Assembly (NCBI GenBank): GCA_000715605.1
Contig: KL568556.1
Span: 13,361 to 19,550, forward strand
Direction of reading: 5' to 3'
Length of the DNA stretch: 6,190 nucleotides
From: Streptomyces speibonae
GTDB taxonomy: Bacteria > Actinomycetota > Actinomycetes > Streptomycetales > Streptomycetaceae
Notes under the pieces: generated by a model
Seen by the model: the letters and a program-made list of their open reading frames with translations, nothing else
What the model was told of the DNA's origin: nothing
Databases searched by the model: none
In this document: positions 1 to 6,101 of the stretch, in pieces
How positions within the stretch are numbered: the first letter of the stretch is position 1
Layout of the letters: each line of letters starts with the position of its first letter
Translations under genes and position numbers: made by a program

Positions 1-2274
1 CAGCCGCTCCAGCTGCTCCTGGCGCTCGCGCTCCAGACGCTCCTCCTCGGCCTTGCGGGCCGCCTCCTCCTCCGCCTTGCGGCGGGCCTCCTCCTCGGCC
101 TTGCGGCGGGCCTCCTCGCGGGCCTGGATCTCGGCCTCGGACAGCGGCAGAACCTGGTCGAGCCGGTGCCGGATCACCGTGGTGACCGCCTCCGGCTCCT
201 GCCCGGCGTCGACGACCAGGTAGCGGCCGGGATCGGCGGCGGCGAGGGTGAGGAAGCCGGCCCGCACGCGCGCGTGGAACTCGGCCGGCTCCGACTCCAG
301 CCGGTCCGGCGCCTCGGTGAAGCGCTCCCGCGCGGTCTCCGGGGCGACGTCCAGCAGCACCGTCAGGTTCGGTACGAGACCGTTGGTCGCCCAGCGGTTG
401 ATGCGGGCGATCTCGGTCGGCGACAGGTCTCGCCCCGCCCCCTGGTAGGCGACGGAGGAGTCGATGTACCGGTCGGTGATGACGACCGCGCCGCGCTCCA
501 GGGCGGGCCGGACGACGGTGTCGACGTGCTCCGCGCGGTCCGCCGCGTACAGCAGTGCCTCCGCACGGTGCGAGAGACCGGCGCTGGAGACGTCCAGCAG
601 GATGGACCGCAGCCGCTTGCCGACCGGGGTCGCACCGGGCTCGCGGGTGAGGACGACCTCGTGCCCCTTGGAGCGGATCCACTCGGCGAGGGCCTCGGCC
701 TGGGTGGACTTGCCGGCGCCGTCGCCGCCCTCCAGGGCGATGAAGAAGCCGGTGCCGACGGGCACCTGGTCGGGGTCGTCACCGCCGAGCAGCGCGTCGC
801 GCAGGTCCTGACGCAGCGGCACCCCGGAGCGGTCGTCGACCTTGGCCAGCACCAGGGCGGCCACCGGCAGCAGCAGGGCGCCGATCAGCATCAGGGTGAA
901 CGCGGCACCGCCGTGCGCGAAGACGAACCGGCCGTTCTCCAGCCGGTGGGGGCCGATGGCCGCGGCGGCCAGCGGGGCGACGACCGCGCCGAGCGCCACC
1001 AGGACGCGTACGACCGCGTACAGATGCTCGGTGGTGCGGATCCGGCGCTGTTCCTCGGTCTCCTGGTCGAGCAGCGTGTGGCCGGTGTTGGCGGCCATGC
1101 CCGCGCCGATGCCCGCCAGCGCCATGATCAGCACCACGCTGGTGACGTCCGGCACGAGCCCGGCGGCCAGCAGCGCGACGCCGGTGAAGGCGAGGGACAG
1201 CGCGAGCAGCCGGCGCCGCGACAGGGCCGGCAGCAGGGCGGGCGCCGTCCGGATGCCGACGACGACACCGCCGGTCAGCGCGCCCACCAGGAGGCCGTAG
1301 AGCACCGGGCCGCCGCCCAGGTCCTTGGCGTGCAGCACCGCCACGGCGACGGCGGCCGACACGGCGGCGGCGACGGACGCGCAGGCCAGCACCAGCAGCG
1401 GCAGCGCCCCCGTGCGGCCCTTGTCGGGACCGGCGGCGCTCCTGGGGCGGCGCAGGCCCTCCAGCGGGGAGCGCGCGCGGGGCGTGCGGGTGTCGGGCAG
1501 TTCCAGGAAGGTGACGAGGGACAGGGACGCGGCGAAGAGTCCGGCCGCGACGTACGACGCCAGCGCGGCCTGGTGCTCGTCGAACCACGCGACGCCGGTG
1601 CCCAGGAGGTTGTTGAGCAGGGCCGCGCCGACGAGCGTGAGGGCCGCGAGCGGTATCGCCACGAAGCTCGTGCGCAGCGACAGGCGGCGCAGCGCGTCCA
1701 TGTGGTCGGGCAGCGGCCGTACGGTCGCGCCCTCGGGCGGCGGAGCGGGCAGCAGCGCGGGCGCGGCGCTCTCCCGGCACACCGTCCAGAACCGCTCGGC
1801 GACACCGGCCACGAAGGCGGTGACGAGGAGCACGGCCAGTGCGTTGTCGGGCGTCCAGTCGATCCACAGCGGGGCCACGATGAGCAGCGCGGCGCGCAGC
1901 CCGTCGGCACCGACCATGGTCCAGCGGCGGTCCAGTGGCCCGTCCTGCGCGGTGAGCGAGGTGAGCGGGCCGAGGAGCACGGCGCCGAACAGCAGCGTCG
2001 CCAGGATGCGCACGCCGAAAACGGTCGCCACTGCGAACGCCGCACCGCGGTAACCGCCGCCGAACGCCCCTTCGAGGACGGCCGCCTGAAGGGCGAGGAG
2101 GATCAGCACCAGGAGGGCGAGGACGTCGCCGACCCCGCCCACGAGCTGCGCGCTCCACAGCCGTTTCAGCTGCGGCCGGCGCAGCAGGGCGCGGACGGCA
2201 CGCTCGCGGGAGTCCGCGACAAGGGAGTCGTCGGGGGCCGGTTGAGGGGCCGTTGGCTGCTCGGCTCGCGTCAT
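1..2274 (-). CDS. tmk: Membrane MFS-like / dTMP kinase fusion protein (C-terminus beyond window)
   Basis: 758 codons are present from an ATG at 2274; the frame is open to the window edge, so the C-terminus is missing. Residues about 45-478 are hydrophobic, with roughly 12 candidate membrane helices (e.g. near 49-69, 78-102, 144-160, 289-313, 357-397, 419-441, 456-476), resembling a major facilitator transporter. Residues about 508-709 are a complete thymidylate kinase, which phosphorylates dTMP to dTDP with ATP: P-loop GGDGAGKS at 516-523, TREPG at 543-547, DRY at 601-603 and a YQGAGR lid at 610-615. The P-loop lacks the arginine of human-type enzymes and the lid carries one, as in the bacterial (E. 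coli-like) type. From about 712 a charged Glu/Ala/Arg/Lys helix starts. Ordinary Tmk is about 210 residues, so this is a fusion; a similar long protein beside topA is known from Streptomyces. The kinase should face the cytoplasm. Whether the membrane part transports anything is unknown. Confidence 0.93.
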   Translation of the reverse strand, partial: MTRAEQPTAPQPAPDDSLVADSRERAVRALLRRPQLKRLWSAQLVGGVGDVLALLVLILLALQAAVLEGAFGGGYRGAAFAVATVFGVRILATLLFGAVLLGPLTSLTAQDGPLDRRWTMVGADGLRAALLIVAPLWIDWTPDNALAVLLVTAFVAGVAERFWTVCRESAAPALLPAPPPEGATVRPLPDHMDALRRLSLRTSFVAIPLAALTLVGAALLNNLLGTGVAWFDEHQAALASYVAAGLFAASLSLVTFLELPDTRTPRARSPLEGLRRPRSAAGPDKGRTGALPLLVLACASVAAAVSAAVAVAVLHAKDLGGGPVLYGLLVGALTGGVVVGIRTAPALLPALSRRRLLALSLAFTGVALLAAGLVPDVTSVVLIMALAGIGAGMAANTGHTLLDQETEEQRRIRTTEHLYAVVRVLVALGAVVAPLAAAAIGPHRLENGRFVFAHGGAAFTLMLIGALLLPVAALVLAKVDDRSGVPLRQDLRDALLGGDDPDQVPVGTGFFIALEGGDGAGKSTQAEALAEWIRSKGHEVVLTREPGATPVGKRLRSILLDVSSAGLSHRAEALLYAADRAEHVDTVVRPALERGAVVITDRYIDSSVAYQGAGRDLSPTEIARINRWATNGLVPNLTVLLDVAPETARERFTEAPDRLESEPAEFHARVRAGFLTLAAADPGRYLVVDAGQEPEAVTTVIRHRLDQVLPLSEAEIQAREEARRKAEEEARRKAEEEAARKAEEERLERERQEQLERL
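40..117 (-). repeat. 24-bp tandem repeats encoding an EEEARRKA helix
   Basis: Within the kinase fusion, residues about 720-745 repeat an eight-residue unit (EEARRKA, EEEARRKA, EEEAARKA, EEE). At the DNA level this is an imperfect 24-bp tandem repeat. The alternating acidic and basic residues predict a long charged helix, either a coiled coil or a single alpha-helix, and it continues to the window edge (RLERERQEQLERL). It is probably a stalk or an oligomerisation segment. The length beyond the window cannot be seen. Confidence 0.75.
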
Positions 2275-2280
2275 GCGTTC

Positions 2281-2309
2281 AGCCTATCGGCCCGCGACGA
2301 CAGCCCGGA
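2281..2309 (-). promoter_or_regulatory. Candidate promoter giving a leaderless tmk-fusion mRNA
   Basis: TAGGCT at 2286-2281 fits the actinobacterial TANNNT -10 consensus for the main sigma factor. Only six bases (GAACGC) separate it from the ATG at 2274, so transcription would begin at or next to the A of the start codon. No Shine-Dalgarno sequence lies in the usual place. This is the usual signature of leaderless genes in Streptomyces. The matching -35 area (TCCGGG at 2309-2304, 17-bp spacer) is weak, so the call rests mainly on the -10 box and its spacing. Confidence 0.5.
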
Positions 2310-2355
2310 GCGACCCACCTGGCATGCACACGCCTCGACACCAAAGTGTTGCCGG

Positions 2356-2396
2356 GGCGTTCGCATTCCGAACGCCGGGCGAAGACCGCCCGGCGT
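2356..2396 (-). other. Two overlapping, mutually exclusive hairpins
   Basis: GGCGTTCG at 2356-2363 pairs with CGAACGCC at 2369-2376 (8-bp stem, 5-nt loop). ACGCCGGGCG at 2372-2381 pairs with CGCCCGGCGT at 2387-2396 (10-bp stem, 5-nt loop). They share 2372-2376, so only one can form at a time. They lie downstream of the topA stop and upstream of the next promoter. They may act as backup termination structures or as protein-binding dyads. Confidence 0.45.
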
Positions 2397-2398
2397 CG

Positions 2399-2428
2399 CC
2401 GCGGTGGGGTGCCGGCACCCCACCGCGG
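2399..2428 (-). terminator. Perfect 30-bp palindrome abutting the topA stop codon
   Basis: The arm CCGCGGTGGGGTGCC (2399-2413) is followed directly by its exact reverse complement (2414-2428), and the TGA of topA occupies 2431-2429. In RNA it would form a stem of about 13 bp, nearly all G-C, with a tight loop. There is no following U-run, which is common for strong hairpin terminators in Streptomyces. The symmetry means it could work on either strand. Confidence 0.7.
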
Positions 2429-5272
2429 TCAGTCCTCGGCGCCGTTCGAGGCGGCAGCCTTCTTGGCGGCCGTCTTCTGCGCCGTCGTCTTCTTGGCGGC
2501 CGTGGTCTTCTTGGCGGCCGTCGTCTTCTTCGCCGCGGTCTTCTTCGCCGCGGTCTTCTTCGCCGGCGCCTTCTTGGCCGCCGCCTTCTTGGTGGCCTTC
2601 TTCGCGGTCTTCTTGGCGGGGCCCTTCGCCCGCTTCTCGGCGAGCAGCTCGAACCCGCGCTCCGGCGTGATCGTCTCGACGCTGTCGCCGGAGCGCAGGG
2701 TCGCGTTGGTCTCCCCGTCGGTGACGTACGGACCGAAGCGGCCGTCCTTCACCACGACCGGCTTCTCGCTGACCGGGTCGGTGCCCAGTTCCTTCAGCGG
2801 CGGCTTGGCCGCGGCCCGGCCACGCTGCTTGGGCTGGGCGTAGATCGCCTGCGCCTCCTCCAGCGTGATCGTGAAGATCTGCTCCTCCGACTGCAGCGAC
2901 CGCGAGTCGGTGCCCTTCTTCAGGTACGGGCCGTAGCGTCCGTTCTGCGCGGTGATCTCCTGGCCGTCGGTGTCGACACCGACCACGCGCGGCAGCGACA
3001 TCAGCTTCAGCGCGTCCTCGAGCGTCACCGTGTCCAGGGACATCGACTTGAGGAGCGAGGCCGTGCGCGGCTTGACCGCGTTCTTGCCCGTCTTCGGGGT
3101 GCCCTCGGGCAGCACCTCCGTGACGTACGGGCCGTAGCGGCCGTCCTTGGCTACGATCGTGTGCCCGGTCGCCGGGTCGGTGCCCAGCTCGAAGTCGCCG
3201 CTGGGCTTGGCGAGCAGTTCCTCGGCGAGCTCGACGGTCAGCTCGTCGGGCGCCAGGTCCTCGGGGATGTCGGCCCGCTGGTGCTGCTCGCTGTCCTTCT
3301 CGCCGCGCTCGATGTACGGGCCGTAGCGCCCGACCCGCAGCACGATGTCCTTGCCCACCGGGAAGGACGACACCTCGCGCGCGTCGATGGCGCCCAGGTC
3401 GGTCACCAGCTCCTTGAGCCCGCCGAGGTGGTCCCCGTCGCCGTTGCCCGCCTCGGCCGCGTCGCCGTTGCCGGCTCCCTCACCGAAGTAGAAACGCTTC
3501 AGCCACGGCACGGCCCGCGCCTCGCCGCGCGCGATGCGGTCGAGGTCGTCCTCCATGCGCGCGGTGAAGTCGTAGTCGACGAGCCGGCCGAAGTGCTTCT
3601 CCAGCAGGTTGACCACGGCGAAGGAGAGGAACGACGGCACCAGAGCCGTGCCCTTCTTGAACACATAGCCGCGGTCGAGGATCGTCCCGATGATCGACGC
3701 GTACGTCGACGGGCGGCCGATCTCGCGCTCTTCCAGCTCCTTGACCAGCGACGCCTCGGTGTAGCGGGCCGGCGGCTTGGTGGCGTGACCGTCGACCGTG
3801 ATCTCCTCGGCGGTGAGGGCGTCGCCCTCGTTCACCTGGGGCAGCCGGCGCTCGCGGTCGTCGAGCTCGGCGTTCGGGTCGTCGGCGCCCTCGACGTACG
3901 CCTTCAGGAAGCCGTGGAAGGTGATCGTCTTGCCGGAGGCGCTGAACTCCGCGTCCCGGCCGTCGGACGCCGTACCGCCGATCTTCACGGTGACGGAGTT
4001 GCCGGTGGCGTCCTTCATCTGCGAGGCGACGGTCCGCTTCCAGATCAGTTCGTACAGCTTGAACTGGTCACCGGTCAGCCCGGTCTCGGCGGGCGTGCGG
4101 AAACGGTCCCCCGAGGGGCGGATCGCTTCGTGCGCCTCCTGCGCGTTCTTGACCTTGCCCGCGTAGGTGCGCGGCTGCGGCGGCAGGTAGTCGGCTCCGT
4201 ACAGCTGCGTGACCTGGGCGCGGGCGGCGGCGACCGCCGTGTCGCTCAGGGTCGTCGAGTCCGTACGCATGTAAGTGATGTAGCCGTTCTCGTACAGCTT
4301 CTGCGCGATCTGCATGGTCGCCTTCGCGCCGAAACCGAGCTTGCGGCTCGCCTCCTGCTGGAGCGTCGTCGTACGGAACGGGGCGTACGGCGAGCGGCGG
4401 TACGGCTTGGACTCGACGGAACGCACGGCGAACCGCGTGTTCTCCAGGGCGGCCGCCAGCGCGCGGGCGTTCACCTCGTCGAGGTGGAGCGTGTTCGCGC
4501 TCTTCAGCTGCCCCAGGGAGTCGAAGTCACGGCCCTGCGCGATCCGCCGCCCGTCGACCGACTGCAGGCGGGCGACCAGCGACGACGGGTCCGAGGCGTC
4601 CCCCGCGCGGCCCGTCGCGAAGGTGCCCGTCAGGTCCCAGTACTCGGCGCTGCGGAACGCCATGCGCTCCCGCTCCCGCTCCACCACGAGCCGGGTGGCG
4701 ACGGACTGGACACGGCCGGCCGACAGCCGGGGCATGACCTTCTTCCACAGGACCGGCGAGACCTCATAGCCGTAGAGACGGTCGAGGATGCGGCGGGTCT
4801 CCTGGGCGTCGACCAGCTTCTGGTTGAGCTCGCGCGGGTTGGCCACGGCCTGGCGGATCGCGTCCTTGGTGATCTCGTGGAAGACCATCCGCTTGACCGG
4901 GATCTTCGGCTTGAGCACTTCCTGCAGATGCCACGCGATGGCCTCGCCCTCGCGGTCCTCATCGGTGGCGAGGAAGAGTTCGTCGGACTCCTTCAGCAGG
5001 TCCTTGAGCTTCTTGACCTGGGCCCGCTTGTCCGCGTTGACCACATAGATCGGCTGGAAGTCATGGTCGACATCCACACCGAGCCGGCGCACCTCGCCGG
5101 TGTATTTCTCGGGTACCTCCGCAGCGCCGTTGGGAAGGTCGCGAATATGCCCGACGCTCGCCTCGACGATGTAGCCAGGGCCGAGATAACCCTTGATCGT
5201 CTTCGCCTTGGCAGGCGACTCGACGATGACGAGTCGGCGGCCGCCGTTCGCGGTCTCGCTGGTCGGGGACAA
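2429..5272 (-). CDS. topA: DNA topoisomerase I (type IA) with lysine-repeat tail
   Basis: The 947-residue enzyme relaxes negative supercoils by cutting one strand and passing the other through. TOPRIM domain at about 12-127: catalytic E18 in VESPAKAKT and the metal-binding DEDREGE at 104-110. Core type IA domains at about 140-590, with LSAGRVQS (183-190), active-site Y334 in ITYMRTDS, and IGRPSTYASI near 517. Four C-terminal repeats follow, marked by GRYGPY or GRFGPY at 648-653, 711-716, 778-783 and 844-849. Residues 882-941 form a Lys/Ala/Thr tail. There is no cysteine at all, so the zinc fingers of E. coli TopA are absent, as in other actinobacterial enzymes. The TTG at 5272 is chosen because family similarity begins there (SPTSET...) and GGAGAG lies 10 nt upstream; an in-frame ATG at 5365 would add 31 unlike residues that overlap the promoter. 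It is probably transcribed alone and may respond to supercoiling, as topA genes often do. Confidence 0.97.
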   Translation of the reverse strand: MSPTSETANGGRRLVIVESPAKAKTIKGYLGPGYIVEASVGHIRDLPNGAAEVPEKYTGEVRRLGVDVDHDFQPIYVVNADKRAQVKKLKDLLKESDELFLATDEDREGEAIAWHLQEVLKPKIPVKRMVFHEITKDAIRQAVANPRELNQKLVDAQETRRILDRLYGYEVSPVLWKKVMPRLSAGRVQSVATRLVVERERERMAFRSAEYWDLTGTFATGRAGDASDPSSLVARLQSVDGRRIAQGRDFDSLGQLKSANTLHLDEVNARALAAALENTRFAVRSVESKPYRRSPYAPFRTTTLQQEASRKLGFGAKATMQIAQKLYENGYITYMRTDSTTLSDTAVAAARAQVTQLYGADYLPPQPRTYAGKVKNAQEAHEAIRPSGDRFRTPAETGLTGDQFKLYELIWKRTVASQMKDATGNSVTVKIGGTASDGRDAEFSASGKTITFHGFLKAYVEGADDPNAELDDRERRLPQVNEGDALTAEEITVDGHATKPPARYTEASLVKELEEREIGRPSTYASIIGTILDRGYVFKKGTALVPSFLSFAVVNLLEKHFGRLVDYDFTARMEDDLDRIARGEARAVPWLKRFYFGEGAGNGDAAEAGNGDGDHLGGLKELVTDLGAIDAREVSSFPVGKDIVLRVGRYGPYIERGEKDSEQHQRADIPEDLAPDELTVELAEELLAKPSGDFELGTDPATGHTIVAKDGRYGPYVTEVLPEGTPKTGKNAVKPRTASLLKSMSLDTVTLEDALKLMSLPRVVGVDTDGQEITAQNGRYGPYLKKGTDSRSLQSEEQIFTITLEEAQAIYAQPKQRGRAAAKPPLKELGTDPVSEKPVVVKDGRFGPYVTDGETNATLRSGDSVETITPERGFELLAEKRAKGPAKKTAKKATKKAAAKKAPAKKTAAKKTAAKKTTAAKKTTAAKKTTAQKTAAKKAAASNGAED
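2450..2629 (-). repeat. Lysine-rich repeat tract encoding the TopA tail
   Basis: Imperfect 12- to 18-bp units built around GCCAAGAAG- and GCGGCGAAG-type codons encode about 60 residues of AAKKT, TAAKK and similar motifs with some 22 lysines, ending in SNGAED. The tail resembles histone H1-like C-termini. In Streptomyces TopA, lysine repeats of this kind have been linked to DNA binding and processivity. The repetition makes copy-number change by slippage likely between strains. Confidence 0.85.
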
Positions 5273-5282
5273 CTTCGCTCTT

Positions 5283-5288
5283 CTCTCC
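5283..5288 (-). promoter_or_regulatory. Ribosome binding site for the topA TTG start
   Basis: GGAGAG at 5288-5283 is followed by 10 nt and then TTG at 5272. No better-placed purine run serves the upstream in-frame ATG at 5365, so this site supports the TTG start. Confidence 0.6.
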
Positions 5289-5296
5289 GGTCGACG

Positions 5297-5311
5297 CTGG
5301 GGCCTCCCCAG
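5297..5311 (-). other. Small hairpin in the topA leader
   Basis: CTGGGG at 5297-5302 and CCCCAG at 5306-5311 make a perfect 6-bp stem with a 3-nt loop just upstream of the ribosome binding site. A 10-bp CCCCCGGGGG palindrome lies beside it at 5319-5328. If topA starts at the promoter proposed near 5381, both are in the 5' leader and could influence translation. This is a structural observation only. Confidence 0.35.
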
Positions 5312-5350
5312 GCGCTCTCCCCCGGGGGTCGGGTCATGGTGACGCTGCGG

Positions 5351-5386
5351 AGTGTGACGGTACATCCCGCCCCCGTGTCAAACGGG
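5351..5386 (-). promoter_or_regulatory. Candidate topA promoter with -35 box inside a dyad
   Basis: A perfect TTGACA lies at 5381-5376, about 100 bp upstream of the topA start. Its first five bases are the centre of a perfect dyad, CCCGT (5386-5382) and ACGGG (5376-5372). The -10 is unclear: TACCGT at 5362-5357 would leave a 13-bp spacer and CACACT at 5356-5351 a 19-bp one, both off the 17-18 bp optimum. A poorly spaced promoter would fit supercoiling-sensitive expression, but that is inference. Confidence 0.4.
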
Positions 5387-5441
5387 AAAAGCCCGCAACG
5401 GCCACTCGAACGGTAACCCGACTACCACCGTTCCTGCCGCC

Positions 5442-5493
5442 CGGAGTGTCCAGACTCCGCCCGGGTATATGCGGAGCGCAACCTTTCGGTTAC
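5442..5493 (-). terminator. Hairpin cluster downstream of the small membrane gene
   Basis: Three inverted repeats follow the stop at 5520. The first, at 5478-5493, is a 6-bp stem (one wobble pair) closed by a GAAA tetraloop on the minus-strand RNA. The second pairs CTCCGC (5455-5460) with GCGGAG (5471-5476). The third pairs CGGAGT (5442-5447) with ACTCCG (5454-5459). The last two compete for 5455-5459. They may together end the upstream transcript, but none has a U-run, and they could instead be control sites for topA. Confidence 0.3.
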
Positions 5494-5519
5494 CGCGGGC
5501 GGCCGGAGTTCCCCGCTCT

Positions 5520-5717
5520 TCAGAGCCGGGTGAGGGACCACGCGCCGAGGGCCAGGGCGGTCACCGCGACGAGCCCGGCGACGACGAGGGATGCGACGGG
5601 GCTCACATCCTGGGCGACCGGGCGGTGCTGCCGCGCACGGGTCACGGTCCAGGTCAGCAACGCGGCCCCGAACAGGCAGAACACCACTCCCGTGAAGATC
5701 GCCGGTCCGCTCTCCAT
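5520..5717 (-). CDS. Small two-helix membrane protein of unknown function
   Basis: A 65-residue protein beginning MESGPAIFTG. It has two hydrophobic segments, about residues 7-25 and 41-60, joined by a basic loop with TRARQHRP, so it is probably a helical hairpin in the cytoplasmic membrane with the loop inside. It has a single cysteine (C13) and no catalytic motif. I do not recognise a named family; hydrophobic proteins of this size upstream of topA seem usual in Streptomyces. The start is uncertain: the ATG at 5717 has a GGGGGAG run very close upstream, while an in-frame GTG at 5753 would add 12 polar residues but has no clear ribosome binding site. GC-rich third positions and the hydrophobic pattern support real coding. 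It is separated from topA by 247 bp of structured DNA, so co-transcription is doubtful. Confidence 0.7.
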   Translation of the reverse strand: MESGPAIFTGVVFCLFGAALLTWTVTRARQHRPVAQDVSPVASLVVAGLVAVTALALGAWSLTRL

Positions 5718-5959
5718 GACTCCCCCGCGCCCCTCTTTCCCGTCCAGTGACACCGGCCCGGACGGGACGCTGCCACCCCCGGGCGGCGCCCCGGCGAACC
5801 GGAGGTGAACGGGGGAGCTACGGAGCGGAGCAACTCGGCCGGAACCGGTCGGGGCCGACGACGGAAATTTTCGGAGGGATGTGAAAAGGAGACCGGCGGT
5901 GCATGGTGCGGGCGGGACGGATGCGGCGGGTGAGGGTGCTGTGGCTGCTGATGTCGGCG

Positions 5960-5992
5960 GGTCCGGCGGGTAAACCGGACCGGTGGGTCCGG
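5960..5992. other. Three-armed competing inverted repeat (GGTCCGG / CCGGACC / GGTCCGG)
   Basis: GGTCCGG at 5960-5966 is complementary to CCGGACC at 5975-5981 (8-nt loop). The same CCGGACC is complementary to a second GGTCCGG at 5986-5992 (4-nt loop). The middle arm can pair with either neighbour, giving two exclusive hairpins. It may be a switch-like RNA element or a set of half-sites for a dimeric regulator. Confidence 0.4.
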
Positions 5993-6034
5993 GCGCGGTG
6001 CACCGATGGCCCGGCGCGGTGGTCCGATGGCCCG
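5993..6034. repeat. 21-bp tandem repeat, two copies plus a degenerate third
   Basis: Units at 5993-6013 and 6014-6034 are both GCGCGGTG, two variable bases, then CCGATGGCCCG, identical at 19 of 21 positions. A partial, diverged copy follows at about 6035-6048. The unit is a multiple of three bases. Confidence 0.8.
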
Positions 6035-6101
6035 GGCACGGTGCACCCGCGGGGACTCGCGGGGTGCCCTCGCGGGGCCGGTACCGAGCACCTGGGTGGT
6101 C

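Noticed and set aside
779..2158. 459-codon open frame on the minus strand
   Set aside because: It is a shifted frame inside the kinase fusion; Arg/Pro/Ala-rich with no membrane or domain signal, whereas the real frame gives clean helices and kinase motifs.
166..2670. 834-codon open frame on the plus strand
   Set aside because: It is antisense to the kinase fusion and the end of topA. Its translation is Gly/Arg/Gln-rich with no motifs, and it crosses two well-supported genes. Such frames are common at high GC.
5410..5415. TACCGT at 5415-5410 as a second topA -10 box
   Set aside because: No recognisable -35 lies 16-19 bp upstream (GGCAGG at the 17-bp position), so the match to TANNNT alone is too weak.
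2273..5416. 1047-codon open frame on the plus strand
   Set aside because: It mirrors topA along its whole length. The product has Arg/Leu/Val/Asp repetition typical of an antisense frame of a GC-rich gene, while topA itself is certain.
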